Shown piece after piece: positions 18,836 to 28,350 of a stretch of DNA of 63,836 bases. The notes under the pieces are model-generated. The model searched no databases, was not told where the DNA came from, and was given only the letters and a program-made list of their open reading frames with translations. The DNA is taken from contig CAJGDC010000003.1 in the NCBI GenBank assembly GCA_904502005.1, forward strand, positions 1 through 63,836. Direction: 5' to 3'. The position numbers were made by a program, and so were the translations under genes. This DNA is from an uncultured Alistipes sp. Its GTDB lineage: Bacteria; Bacteroidota; Bacteroidia; Bacteroidales; Rikenellaceae. Each line of letters starts with the position of its first letter. The first letter of the stretch is position 1.

Positions 18836-19414
18836 ATGAAAAAACAGAACACTGACAATCAGGAGATTAAAGACCAAAACGAGACTACAAACGCTACAGT
18901 TGAGAATAACGAGAGCAGCACATCTGCTGACAATATGACAGAACAGAATAACGACTCTACTGACAATATGTCAGAGCAGAAACCTGCTGAGGAGCAGATT
19001 GATTGGCGCGACCAATATATCCGTCTGCAGGCTGAGTTTGACAACTTCCGCAAGCGCACACTCCGAGAGAAGATGGAGCTTGTGCAGAGTGGTGGCAGTG
19101 ATGTGCTAAAGGCTATCCTCCCTATTCTTGACGATATGCAGCGCGCTACAGCTGCATCATTAAAGAGCGAGGATATTGCAGCTCTGCGTGAGGGTGAGCG
19201 TCTGGTTGTTCAGAAGTTTATTGACACACTTCGTCAGCTTCGCGTTGTAGAGATTGAGGCTCTTGATGCTCCGTTTGACGAGAATCTTCATGAGGCTGTT
19301 GCCCGTTTTGCCGCTGGCGAGGATAAGAAGGGTAAGGTTATCGACGTCATTGAGCGTGGATATATGCTCGGCGAGAAGGTTCTTCGCTTTGCAAAGGTTG
19401 TAGTTGGTGAGTAA
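18836..19414 (+). CDS. grpE: Nucleotide exchange factor GrpE
   Basis: GrpE, 192 residues, frees ADP from DnaK in the Hsp70 cycle. The acidic, Asn/Glu-rich N-terminal 55 residues are disordered. The conserved core starts near YIRLQAEFDNFRKRT (about 62-76), with the long helix and then VRILP-like LKAILPILDDMQRA, ending with GYMLGEKVLRFAKVVVGE, the usual GrpE C-terminus. dnaJ follows 14 nt later; dnaK is not in this window. No clear heat-shock element was recognised in the 60-nt gap from lptD. Confidence 0.95.
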   Translation: MKKQNTDNQEIKDQNETTNATVENNESSTSADNMTEQNNDSTDNMSEQKPAEEQIDWRDQYIRLQAEFDNFRKRTLREKMELVQSGGSDVLKAILPILDDMQRATAASLKSEDIAALREGERLVVQKFIDTLRQLRVVEIEALDAPFDENLHEAVARFAAGEDKKGKVIDVIERGYMLGEKVLRFAKVVVGE

Positions 19415-19428
19415 AAAGATTTTCTACT

Positions 19429-20583
19429 ATGGCAAAGAGAGATTACTATGAGGTGCTTGGCATCGAGAAGGGTGCAAGCGCTGATGAGATAAAGAAGGCT
19501 TATCGTAAGACTGCACTCAAATATCACCCAGACCGCAATCCTGACAACAAGGAGGCGGAGGAGAAGTTTAAGGAGGCTGCAGAGGCTTACGATGTGCTCT
19601 CCAATCCAGATAAGCGTGCACGATATGACCAGTATGGACATGCCGGTATGGATGGTGCTGGTGCAGGATTTGGAGGCTTTGGTGGCGGATTCTCTATGGA
19701 GGATATCTTCTCACAGTTTGGAGATATTTTCGGCGGAGGTTTCGGCTTTGGTGGCGGCGGCAGAGCTCGTCAGCGCACAAACCGCGGCTCAGATATTCGT
19801 GTTCGCGTAAGCCTTACACTCGAGGAGATTGCAAATGGCGTAACCAAGAAGCTCAAGCTCAACAAGAGTGTCACCTGCGACGCTTGTGGTGGTAGCGGAG
19901 CAAAGGATGCCTCATCTCGCGTGACATGCTCTAACTGTAACGGTCAGGGATATGTTATGCAGGTGCAGAATACCTTCTTTGGTCGAATGCAGTCACAGAC
20001 TGTCTGTCCAGTTTGTGGCGGTCAGGGAACTGTTATCAAAGATAAGTGTACAAAGTGTGACGGTGAGGGTTGCGTTAAGAGCAGTGAGGTTGTAGAGTTC
20101 AATATCCCTGCCGGCGTTGCTGAGGGTATGATGATTACCGTATCAGGCAAGGGTAATGCAGCTCGTCAGGGAGGTGTAAATGGAGACTTGCTCGTTGTTA
20201 TTGAGGAGCAGGCTGACCCACGCTTTATTCGTGACGGTGCAAACCTTATTCATAACCTTACTATTCCAGTTACAACAGCCATATTGGGTGGTGAGGTTGA
20301 GGTACCTACAATCACCGGCAAGGCTAAGATTAACATCACACAGGGCACACAGGCGGGCAAAGTGCTTCGTCTGCGCGGCAAGGGCCTACCAGCAATAAAC
20401 AGCTATGGTAGCTACAATGGCACTGGTGATTTGCTTGTTGTAGTAGATATTGCCCTACCTACCTCATTGAATAGCGAAGAGAAGGAACTTGTTGCAAAAC
20501 TCTCTCAGCAGCCACATTTCCGCAATCCGGAGAAGAGCAACAAGCAGAATATCTTTGAGCGCATGAAGGACTTTTTTAATTAG
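19429..20583 (+). CDS. dnaJ: Molecular chaperone DnaJ
   Basis: DnaJ, 384 residues, the Hsp40 co-chaperone that stimulates DnaK. It has a J domain (about 5-70) with the HPD motif in YHPDRNPDN, a Gly/Phe-rich region (75-125), four zinc-binding CxxCxGxG repeats (CDACGGSG, CSNCNGQG, CPVCGGQG, CTKCDGEG, about 147-220), and the C-terminal substrate-binding domains. Length is normal. The grpE-dnaJ order is typical. Confidence 0.97.
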   Translation: MAKRDYYEVLGIEKGASADEIKKAYRKTALKYHPDRNPDNKEAEEKFKEAAEAYDVLSNPDKRARYDQYGHAGMDGAGAGFGGFGGGFSMEDIFSQFGDIFGGGFGFGGGGRARQRTNRGSDIRVRVSLTLEEIANGVTKKLKLNKSVTCDACGGSGAKDASSRVTCSNCNGQGYVMQVQNTFFGRMQSQTVCPVCGGQGTVIKDKCTKCDGEGCVKSSEVVEFNIPAGVAEGMMITVSGKGNAARQGGVNGDLLVVIEEQADPRFIRDGANLIHNLTIPVTTAILGGEVEVPTITGKAKINITQGTQAGKVLRLRGKGLPAINSYGSYNGTGDLLVVVDIALPTSLNSEEKELVAKLSQQPHFRNPEKSNKQNIFERMKDFFN

Positions 20584-20597
20584 TAGGTAACAGATAT

Positions 20598-21005
20598 ATG
20601 GGACTATTTTCACCGCCTAAAAAGCGACCAAACCAGTTTAACTACATTCCACGCTACTACGACCCAGAAAAGGAGCGTAGAGAGGCTCGCCGTCGTGAGT
20701 TGCGAGGTGAGAGCAGTGGCGATGATACCCCATACACACCTGGAAAGTACATTCGTACTGTTCGCGAGGCTCGTGCTGAGCGTAAGGCACAACAGAAGCA
20801 GAGCAACGGAACTCCTCGTGCGATGATAGTTTTTGGTATTGTCATCGCGGTGATAGTTATCTACATGCTCATCCCGCGCATTGTAAATATCATCACCATG
20901 GCCGGCAAACAGACCAATCCGGAGGTTGAGCAGTCAGAGCTTGAAAATGAGGTTTTCAACCCATATACCCCTATTACTATTGTACCTAACGATTACCAAG
21001 AGTAG
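20598..21005 (+). CDS. Small single-pass membrane protein of unknown function
   Basis: A 135-residue protein, starting MGLFSPPKKRPNQFNYIPRYYDPEKE. The first 70 residues are highly basic with many Arg/Lys/Glu and are probably cytoplasmic; one membrane helix spans about residues 75-97 (MIVFGIVIAVIVIYMLIP); the last 38 residues are acidic and would be periplasmic. It sits between dnaJ and mutL, 14 and 9 nt from them, so it is part of this operon. I recognise no domain; a conserved Bacteroidales hypothetical is likely. Confidence 0.75.
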   Translation: MGLFSPPKKRPNQFNYIPRYYDPEKERREARRRELRGESSGDDTPYTPGKYIRTVREARAERKAQQKQSNGTPRAMIVFGIVIAVIVIYMLIPRIVNIITMAGKQTNPEVEQSELENEVFNPYTPITIVPNDYQE

Positions 21006-21014
21006 TAAAGAGTT

Positions 21015-22856
21015 ATGTCAGATCGTATAAGATTACTCCCAGAGATTATCTCCAACCAAATTAAGGCTGGCGAGGTGGTTGAGTACCCGTCATCTGCAAT
21101 TAAGGAGATGGTTGAGAATGCTATTGACGCCGGCGCCACAAAGGTGACTGTCAACTTTGTCAATGGTGGTCGTGACCTTATACAGGTAATAGACAACGGT
21201 TGCGGCATGTCGCCAAGTGATGCCCGCATGGCTTTTGAGTGTCATGCTACGAGCAAGATTAAAGAACTTGATGATATATACGACCTACATACTTTCGGCT
21301 TCCGCGGTGAGGCATTGGCATCTATTGCATCTATTTCACAAGTTGAACTTATCACCCGTCAAGCAGATGCCGAGATAGGCACAAAGGTTGTCATCTCCGG
21401 TGGTGAATTTGTATCGCAGACCCCCGTTGCGGCAGCTATAGGTTCGCAGTTTGTCGTCAGAAATATATTCTACAACACCCCAGGACGTCGCAAGTTTATC
21501 GATGAGAGGCACTCACAACTGCCAAATATGATTAAGACAGAGTTCCGCCGCGTGGCACTCTGCCATCCAGAGGTAGCTATGGAGCTTCTTTCTGACCGCT
21601 CGCCAATATATTCGCTCCAAAAGTCATCACTTCTTGAGCGTATTATCGGTATTGTAGGTGCATCTGCCAAGAAGAATTTGCTTGAGGTGGGCGTTGAGAC
21701 CTCAATTGCCAAGATTGAGGGCTATGTATGTCGAGCCTCGGCAGCTAAGGTGCGCCCAGACCAATATATGTTTGTCAATGGTCGTTATTTCAAATCGCCA
21801 TATCTCAATAAGGCCGTAGCTAAAGCCTACGAGCACCTTATTCCAAATGGCTCGCAACCATCATTCTTTATCTACCTTACAGTAGACCCTGAGCGTGTAG
21901 ATGTTAATGTTCATGCGCAGAAGATAGAGGTCCGCTTTGCAGATACAGATGCTATTTGGCAGATTATCAATGCTGCTGTACGAGAGACACTCGCCAAGAC
22001 CGGCTCTGTGCCGATGATGGACTTTGACAATGATGAGTTGATTGATATTCCGGTTGCTACTACTGGCATAAGCTACCAGATGCCAAAGGCCACTACATGT
22101 GACAATTACAACCCATTTGCTGCAGAGAGCAGTGTACAAACAGGACCTAACAAGGGTGCTTTTTGCGATTTTGGACAGGAGTTTGACAGTCGTACCATAG
22201 GTCAAGATTTTAATTTCCCTACTAATGTTTCAGATTTTGACTATATAGACTCTGAGCCTACTGAGCAGTATATGGAGTTGGAGTCGAGTGTAGATAATAG
22301 CGTTAGCGCTGTGCACTACATAGGTCGTCGTTACGCCTCAATGATGCTCGGTGGCGCACTATGTGCCATCGACCTCACACGCGCACGCGAGCGCATACTA
22401 TATGATAGGTACATCACCACCTTAGCGGGTGGAAAGAGTGCATCGCAGCAGCTACTATTTCCCCAGAGCCTTACCCTCTCTGATGCAGAGTACTCTCTTC
22501 TTGAGGAGTGGATTGTGGACTTTGTGGCCTTAGGTTTTGACATTACGATGCACCCAGGTGGGGTTATTGACATTAATGGCATTCCGTCAGAGCTAAATGT
22601 TGAGAGTATTGATACCACAATATTCCACCTACTTCAGACACTCGCTCTGCCCCATGAGGTAGATAATATGCGTCGCGAGAAGATGGCTCTCACCCTTGCT
22701 CAAAGTCAGGCAGATAGGCGCACGCCATACACTCAGGCAGATGCAGAAAGTATAGCCATGCAACTTGTAGAGTGCAAAGATTTTCAGCACTCCCCTACAG
22801 GCAAAACCATTATGACATTTATCACTTTAGACGATATTCAACAGAAGTTATCATAA
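21015..22856 (+). CDS. mutL: DNA mismatch repair protein MutL
   Basis: MutL, 613 residues, the ATPase that links mismatch recognition by MutS to later repair steps. GHKL motifs are visible: EMVENAIDAGA, DNGCGMSP, and GFRGEALASI (about residues 31-105). The transducer region includes HPEVAMELLSD and VNGRYF, and the C-terminal dimerisation domain starts near 440 (IGRRYASMMLGGALCAID). I do not see the DQHAxxER-type endonuclease motif in its usual form: the equivalent region reads DLTRARERILY, with an Arg where the His would be, so nuclease activity is uncertain. Confidence 0.95.
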   Translation: MSDRIRLLPEIISNQIKAGEVVEYPSSAIKEMVENAIDAGATKVTVNFVNGGRDLIQVIDNGCGMSPSDARMAFECHATSKIKELDDIYDLHTFGFRGEALASIASISQVELITRQADAEIGTKVVISGGEFVSQTPVAAAIGSQFVVRNIFYNTPGRRKFIDERHSQLPNMIKTEFRRVALCHPEVAMELLSDRSPIYSLQKSSLLERIIGIVGASAKKNLLEVGVETSIAKIEGYVCRASAAKVRPDQYMFVNGRYFKSPYLNKAVAKAYEHLIPNGSQPSFFIYLTVDPERVDVNVHAQKIEVRFADTDAIWQIINAAVRETLAKTGSVPMMDFDNDELIDIPVATTGISYQMPKATTCDNYNPFAAESSVQTGPNKGAFCDFGQEFDSRTIGQDFNFPTNVSDFDYIDSEPTEQYMELESSVDNSVSAVHYIGRRYASMMLGGALCAIDLTRARERILYDRYITTLAGGKSASQQLLFPQSLTLSDAEYSLLEEWIVDFVALGFDITMHPGGVIDINGIPSELNVESIDTTIFHLLQTLALPHEVDNMRREKMALTLAQSQADRRTPYTQADAESIAMQLVECKDFQHSPTGKTIMTFITLDDIQQKLS

Positions 22857-22873
22857 CGCAAAAATAGTATATA

Positions 22874-23485
22874 ATGAATAGATATCTCCAAACACCTCCG
22901 GCAGTAAAAAATCTAATCATCGCCAATGGATTATTATTCTTGGCAACATACCTTATTCCGCAGGTAAATTCATTTTTGGGCGCATACGGACAGCTATTTT
23001 GGGTAGGCTCACCAAACTTCCATCTATACCAATTTGTGAGCTACATGTTCCTGCATGGCAGCTTTACCCACCTGTTCTTCAATATGTTCGCACTATGGAT
23101 GTTTGGTCGCACACTGGAGTATGAGCTAGGTACAAAACGTTTCTTAACATACTACTTTGTCTGCGGTATTGGTGCTGCAATATTCCAGATGCTCGTTGCG
23201 TGGGTAGCATCAGAGTACTACTTTACAATGCTCGGAGCCTCTGGTGCAACTATGGGCCTGTTGATGGCCTTTGGAGTTATGCATCCAAACAACCAGATTT
23301 TTGTCTTTCCAATCCCTATGCCTATAAAGGCTAAGTGGTTCGTTATTGGATATATCGTTCTAGAGCTATTCCAGGGTTGGGGTGGCCTGAGCGATGGTGT
23401 TGCCCACTTTGCACACGTAGGTGGCATGCTCTGGGGCTGGGCACTACTCCACTACTGGAAGAATAAGCGAGTGATATATTTCTAA
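22874..23485 (+). CDS. Rhomboid family intramembrane serine protease
   Basis: A 203-residue GlpG-like rhomboid with about six membrane helices. The catalytic serine is Ser123 in GASGATMG and the catalytic histidine is in HFAHVGG (about 178-181). The HGSFTHLFFNMFALWMFG segment (61-78) is the conserved L1-TM2 region. Rhomboids cut membrane helices; the substrate here is unknown. It starts 17 nt after mutL and is followed by the EEP-family gene, a neighbourhood I expect to be common in Bacteroidales. Confidence 0.92.
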   Translation: MNRYLQTPPAVKNLIIANGLLFLATYLIPQVNSFLGAYGQLFWVGSPNFHLYQFVSYMFLHGSFTHLFFNMFALWMFGRTLEYELGTKRFLTYYFVCGIGAAIFQMLVAWVASEYYFTMLGASGATMGLLMAFGVMHPNNQIFVFPIPMPIKAKWFVIGYIVLELFQGWGGLSDGVAHFAHVGGMLWGWALLHYWKNKRVIYF

Positions 23486-23496
23486 ACCATCGCTCT

Positions 23497-24642
23497 ATGG
23501 CTCGCACAAACGGATATGTCTATCGCGACTATCGCAAAGGTAGGTCAGGCAACAAGAAGAGACGTTTTAGCCTCTCCTTGCTGATATTTATTGTCGATAT
23601 AATAATGGCTGTAGCCCTCTTTGCCACAGCCACGGCGACTATTATCTGCTCCATAACACCCAACAACGACCCTGCTAGCCTAGGCATTATCTCTACAGTC
23701 GCCCTCGCTGCTCCAATTATATACGTTATAATGCTCTGCGTGCTCTTCTATTGGATTGTGCGCTGGAAGTGGAGCTTAGTGGTGGTGACCCTTGTCTTTG
23801 TCATCATTGGCAGCTTCTCGGCTGGTAAGTACTATCGCATATACTTCAAACAACCTATCTCGGAGAAGTATCCCAGCCACCTTAAAGTTGTGAGCTACAA
23901 CATCTGCAACCTTAACCGTAGCGAGATTGTCGATTCGCTTGCCAATCATGCCCCAAATATCGTCTGCCTGCAGGAGTACAAGTCCGACTCTGGATTTGTA
24001 TGGAACAATGTCGGCGCTAAACATCGCTACAAGAAAAATCGCCAGATAAATACCACCGCAAAGGGCGAGGCAGACTTCTCATGCGAGATTTTCACCAACC
24101 TGCCGATTATCCGCCAGGGACTTATCGACTCTCTTCCGCGTTTTAATGCTATTTGGGCAGATATTCTCTACGATAAGGATACTATCAGGGTTGTAAACCT
24201 ACACCTTAAGTCTACGACCATTACCGCTCAAGATATGGAGTTTGTCGAGGGGCATAAGTATGTGCTCGATAGCGCCCGCAACTCAAAAATTCGTAGCATA
24301 ACCGACCGTCTTGTTGAGAATAGCATCTACCGAGGTGCTCAGGCTCGTAAGGTCAAGGAGTTTATTGAGCGCTCTCAACCGATGAAAATCATTGTCTGCG
24401 GAGACTTTAACGACACACCTCTATCATATACCTATAAGACTATTGCACAGCAACTAACAGACACATTTATCACTGCAGGCAATGGCTATAGATACACATT
24501 CAATGGCTTTTTCAAACTGCTGCCAATTGACTATATCCTCGCTAGCAAACACTTTAACGTGCTGTCTTACGAGGCCGACTATACAATGGGATTTTCGGAC
24601 CACTACCCTGTTATTACACGAATGAGAATAAACAAAGATTAA
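23497..24642 (+). CDS. Endonuclease/exonuclease/phosphatase (EEP) family membrane protein
   Basis: A 381-residue protein. The first 115 residues hold about three hydrophobic segments (near 25-50, 60-85, 92-110). From about residue 125 the EEP fold appears: SYNICNLNR, IVCLQEYKS with its Glu, VNLHLKST, CGDFNDTP and FSDHYPV, which are the five standard metal and catalytic motifs. Its domain would face the periplasm or outside. The family covers DNases, sphingomyelinases and inositol phosphatases, so the substrate is open. Confidence 0.85.
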   Translation: MARTNGYVYRDYRKGRSGNKKRRFSLSLLIFIVDIIMAVALFATATATIICSITPNNDPASLGIISTVALAAPIIYVIMLCVLFYWIVRWKWSLVVVTLVFVIIGSFSAGKYYRIYFKQPISEKYPSHLKVVSYNICNLNRSEIVDSLANHAPNIVCLQEYKSDSGFVWNNVGAKHRYKKNRQINTTAKGEADFSCEIFTNLPIIRQGLIDSLPRFNAIWADILYDKDTIRVVNLHLKSTTITAQDMEFVEGHKYVLDSARNSKIRSITDRLVENSIYRGAQARKVKEFIERSQPMKIIVCGDFNDTPLSYTYKTIAQQLTDTFITAGNGYRYTFNGFFKLLPIDYILASKHFNVLSYEADYTMGFSDHYPVITRMRINKD

Positions 24643-24660
24643 CAAAAATAACACACCATT

Positions 24661-25113
24661 ATGATTCTAGATTCAATTAAAAATGCAGAGCTCTATTACG
24701 CTCTAAACCCACGCTTTAAGGCTGCTTTTGACTTCCTTGCACAGTGCAACCCTAAGACTATCTCTGTCGGCAGACACGACATTATCGGTGACGAGGTGTT
24801 TGTAAACGTTATGGAGATTGATCTCAAACCTCGCTACGAGGCACTTCTTGAGGTACATGACAAGTATATCGACATCCAGGTGATTATCGGCGGCGCAACA
24901 AAGGAGGAGTTCGGCTGGTCAGAGCGCAAGGATTGCAAGAAGGCTAAGGGCGAGTTCAACACCGAGAAGGATGTGCAGTTCTATACCGACGAGCCACAGA
25001 TCTTCTACACCATGCGCGAGGGTCAGTTCTCTATCCTCTACCCAGAGGATGCTCACGCACCAATGCTCGGCACCGGTAAGATTAAAAAGATGATCTTCAA
25101 GATTCTCAAGTAA
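24661..25113 (+). CDS. YhcH/YjgK/YiaL family protein
   Basis: A 150-residue cupin-like protein of the DUF386 family (YhcH/YjgK/YiaL, also EbgC-like). The family signs are VNVMEIDLKPRYEALLEVHDKYIDIQ, GWSERKDCKKA, and the late ILYPEDAHAP-LG, with metal-binding His and Glu. Members have been linked to sialic acid or sugar handling. Here it is at the end of the lptD-to-EEP stretch, 18 nt after the EEP gene, with no sugar operon next to it. No obvious terminator follows. Confidence 0.85.
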   Translation: MILDSIKNAELYYALNPRFKAAFDFLAQCNPKTISVGRHDIIGDEVFVNVMEIDLKPRYEALLEVHDKYIDIQVIIGGATKEEFGWSERKDCKKAKGEFNTEKDVQFYTDEPQIFYTMREGQFSILYPEDAHAPMLGTGKIKKMIFKILK

Positions 25114-25129
25114 TTTTCCCCTGTAGAAT

Positions 25130-25161
25130 TTTGTTTTTTCAAAAAAATTCATCTATCTTTG
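25130..25161 (+). promoter_or_regulatory. Promoter of the 979-residue adhesin-like gene
   Basis: TTTG (25130-25133), 20 bp, then TATCTTTG (25154-25161): an exact consensus match. Transcription should start near 25168, giving an untranslated leader of about 195 nt. Confidence 0.8.
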
Positions 25162-25167
25162 TTTTTG

Positions 25168-25362
25168 AAAACAACGGGATGATGATACAAATATCCATAT
25201 CTGGCATATCATTCCCTCTCCGAAAATTCGGGGGGGGGATTTTTGTACCTGTAAATCAGTAAGTTACAACGTTTTAGAGAAAGTTTTTAGGCGACAGAGG
25301 ATTTCTGCCGCCCAATCCCATTTATAAATATCCCAAAAACTTTTTTTAACATTTTATTTTTT
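25168..25362 (+). promoter_or_regulatory. Structured 5' leader with G9 tract and terminator-like hairpin
   Basis: The leader holds (a) a 10-bp stem, 25214-25223 with 25228-25237, whose 3' arm is a run of nine G and which is followed by ATTTTTG, like an intrinsic terminator; (b) a GC-rich stem, 25290-25298 with 25304-25312, nine positions with one mismatch and loop GGATT; (c) an AT-rich outer stem, 25280-25288 with 25335-25343, followed by more T. An attenuator or a regulated RNA switch is likely; no known riboswitch class was recognised. Confidence 0.55.
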
Positions 25363-28302
25363 ATGAAAAACATTTTTCGTTTTCTGATGGCTGTGGCCGT
25401 TCTGTTCACAGCATCATGCGCGAAGGAAGACATCAGTTCTTCTATCGGCGGCGGTGAAGTTGAAGTAACCTTCACTGCAAACCTTCCAGAGCTCGGTACT
25501 CGTGCGTATGCAGACGGTACTAACGCTAACATTCTCTACTACAACGTCTATGACGCTGCTACTGACACTCTACTTCAGGTTTCAGGTTCTAAGGAGCTTG
25601 ACGCTGACAAACTATTTATCGTAAACATCCCTATGCTTAAGGGTATGACTTACGACATCGTTTTCTGGGCTGAGAATAAGGATGGCGGTTACTACACTCT
25701 TAATGGCAAGGAGATTACTGTAAACTTTGAGAATGGCAAGAAAGATGCAAACGACAACAAGCGTGACGCATTCTATGCTTATGTTGAGAATTTCGATCCA
25801 ACAGCTGCCAATGCAGACACTACAATCGAGCTCTATCGTCCATTTGGTCAGCTCAACGCTGCTACAAATGATTATGCTGCAGTAGAGAATAACGATGTTA
25901 CTCTCACCGAAAGTTCTCTTATTGTTACAACCTTTAGCAAGCTCAACCTTGAGACTGGCGTAGCTACAGAACCTGTAGCAGTTACTTTTGATGCAACAGC
26001 AATGCCATGTATGCTGACAACAGGGGAGGAGATTCTAATGGCTAACTACAAGTACCTCTCTATGAACTACCTCGTTCCAGGTACTGTTGATGCAGAGTTC
26101 ACTTTCAAGGGTACTCGTAGCAATGGTTCTGAGATTGTCTTCACTGGCACTAAGTACAGCGCTGTTCCACTTAAGGCTAACTACCGCACAAATATTCTCG
26201 GTGCGCTCCTCACTAAGCCAACTGAGTTTACCGTAGAGGTTAAGCCTGGTTTTGACGAGCCAGCTGAGGAGGTTAAGGTTGTAAGCGTATCTACAGCTTC
26301 TGAGCTTCAGGAGGTTATTAATGCTATTAATGAAGCAACTCCTGTAGATGGTCAGTCTACTGAGATTGTTCTCGAGGGAGATATCAACCTCAATGACCTT
26401 CTTACTCGCGCTGCTGAGGTAGAGACTCTTGTTATCCCTGCTGGTAAGGAGATTGTACTCAACCTCAATGGTTGCACACTCTCTAAGACTAAGGAGTGTA
26501 CTGGTAACTACAATATGATTCTCAACAAGGGTAAGCTTACTATTACTGGTAACGGTAAGATTAGCTTTAAGGATACTGGCGCAGGTGACCCAAGCTTTGG
26601 TTGGGGTTCATACACTCTTCGCAATGAGGGTACTCTCGTTGTAGAAAATGGTACTATTGAGCACCTTGGTGAGCAGAATCCTGGCAATGGTCAGCCTAAT
26701 GTTCATATGTATTGCGCTATCTTCCAGTACAGCGGCTCTTCAATTATCAATGGCGGTACTATCTCAACTCCTACATATCGTTCAGCTCGTCTGTGGAATG
26801 GTGATATGACTATCAATGGTGGTAACTTCGTTGGTCAGCTTTGGTTGCAGGCTGTTAGTGACAACAATGCTAACTTGACTATCAACGGTGGTACTTTCGC
26901 TCCTTGTGGCAATGATGGTTCTTCAGTATTCGTATCAAATGGTTCTTATGCTGTAGACTTTGCTATCAACGGAGGTACTTTCACAACTAAGATTGGCATG
27001 TCGACAGTTATGCCATGTGTAAATGGCGGCGCTTTCGTTAACCTTGCAAACGCAATTGAGTATGCTGCTCAGGGTGCAGTTATCTCTCCTGCTGAAAATT
27101 TGGAGCTTTCTGAGGTTATCTCTGTTGATAATGGTAAGGATATCACTCTCGACCTTGCTGGTAAGACTATCTCTGGTACTGATAATGGTACTGCAAGCTT
27201 TGGTTTGTTTACTAACAAGGGTAACCTCACAATCAACGACTCTGTAGGTGGTGGTAAGATTCAGCTTACAGCTACTAATAACAGAGGTTGGAATGCATAT
27301 TCTTCTGTAATCTCTAACCAGCCAGGTGGTGTACTTACTGTAAACGGTGGTACAATTGAGCACCTTGGTGGTACAGATATGGCTTACGGTATTGACAACC
27401 TTACAAACGGCAAGGGCACTGCTGCAGTTGCTACTATCAACGGCGGTACTGTTAAGTCTACTTACCGCGCTGTTCGTCAGTTCCTCAATGGTGTTGAGGC
27501 AAACAACTCTCTTACTATCAATGGTGGTACTATTGAGGGTGCAAACAAGTCTGTATGGATGCAGGACCCAAGCAAGAACGCCAACACTGGTACTTTGACT
27601 GTTGGTGCTAATGCACAGCTTAAGGGCGATGTTTACCTATATGTATGTGAGGGTTCTACTGAGTGGCCAGTTAGCGTTTCTATCGCTGAGGCTGCACTTC
27701 AGGGTGAGTCTACAGTTGTTACAGGCAATGTTCCAGATCTTTATGAAGTTAAAGTTGTTGACGGTGCTTGGACTGTTAAAGAAGCCACTTACCAAGATTT
27801 TGAGAGAAAACTCAATAGAGCACATACACAAACTAGTTATATTAGTGTTTCTACTGGTAATAAGTTACTCCCTTATGTTGCTGCTGTAATGCCAGAGATT
27901 TGTGGTTACTCTGTTTTCGATGGAGATACAAGAATTACTGATAAAGTTGTTTTCCGCTTTTTCAAAGTTAAAAAGGAGAATATTGATGAGAATTCTTATA
28001 AGGTTTCGTTCGTTTTGGCTATTAAGGATGATAAAGGCAATGATTTGGAATTGAAGCCTGGTATGCCAAGTACAATTAACGGAAAAGAGTACCTTCACGT
28101 TTATGTGAATCTGCTGGAGATTCCTGCAGGTTACGATGTAACGGAAGTAAAAGTAAATGGTACTGCTTTAACTTTGACAACAAATACCAGTGGCAATCTA
28201 GCTACTGGCGAGTATTGGCTTGGTTATGACCATAAGGATGTTTATTTACAGACTATGACTGCAGGTAAAATGGAGTTCATAGTTTCAAAAACAGCGAACT
28301 AA
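25363..28302 (+). CDS. Large DUF6562-like lipoprotein with beta-helix-like repeats
   Basis: A 979-residue exported lipoprotein (lipobox FTASC, Cys19). Domains in order: DUF6562-like fimbrillin-type domain (about 28-305), related to the protein at 7130; a Ser/Thr/Glu linker with VSTASELQEVINAIN (about 309); and two related beta-helix-like blocks (about 336-555 and 575-790) full of NGGT turns such as TINGGT and VNGGTIEHLGG, which look like an internal duplication. The block ends with the common closing phrase VDGAWTVKEA near 803; the remaining C-terminal 170 residues are of different composition. Surface adhesin is an inference; no enzyme motif is visible. Confidence 0.75.
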   Translation: MKNIFRFLMAVAVLFTASCAKEDISSSIGGGEVEVTFTANLPELGTRAYADGTNANILYYNVYDAATDTLLQVSGSKELDADKLFIVNIPMLKGMTYDIVFWAENKDGGYYTLNGKEITVNFENGKKDANDNKRDAFYAYVENFDPTAANADTTIELYRPFGQLNAATNDYAAVENNDVTLTESSLIVTTFSKLNLETGVATEPVAVTFDATAMPCMLTTGEEILMANYKYLSMNYLVPGTVDAEFTFKGTRSNGSEIVFTGTKYSAVPLKANYRTNILGALLTKPTEFTVEVKPGFDEPAEEVKVVSVSTASELQEVINAINEATPVDGQSTEIVLEGDINLNDLLTRAAEVETLVIPAGKEIVLNLNGCTLSKTKECTGNYNMILNKGKLTITGNGKISFKDTGAGDPSFGWGSYTLRNEGTLVVENGTIEHLGEQNPGNGQPNVHMYCAIFQYSGSSIINGGTISTPTYRSARLWNGDMTINGGNFVGQLWLQAVSDNNANLTINGGTFAPCGNDGSSVFVSNGSYAVDFAINGGTFTTKIGMSTVMPCVNGGAFVNLANAIEYAAQGAVISPAENLELSEVISVDNGKDITLDLAGKTISGTDNGTASFGLFTNKGNLTINDSVGGGKIQLTATNNRGWNAYSSVISNQPGGVLTVNGGTIEHLGGTDMAYGIDNLTNGKGTAAVATINGGTVKSTYRAVRQFLNGVEANNSLTINGGTIEGANKSVWMQDPSKNANTGTLTVGANAQLKGDVYLYVCEGSTEWPVSVSIAEAALQGESTVVTGNVPDLYEVKVVDGAWTVKEATYQDFERKLNRAHTQTSYISVSTGNKLLPYVAAVMPEICGYSVFDGDTRITDKVVFRFFKVKKENIDENSYKVSFVLAIKDDKGNDLELKPGMPSTINGKEYLHVYVNLLEIPAGYDVTEVKVNGTALTLTTNTSGNLATGEYWLGYDHKDVYLQTMTAGKMEFIVSKTAN

Positions 28303-28350
28303 GCAAACTATGGCATACGGTCTTTATTTCTTTTCACTTGCTGATAATAA

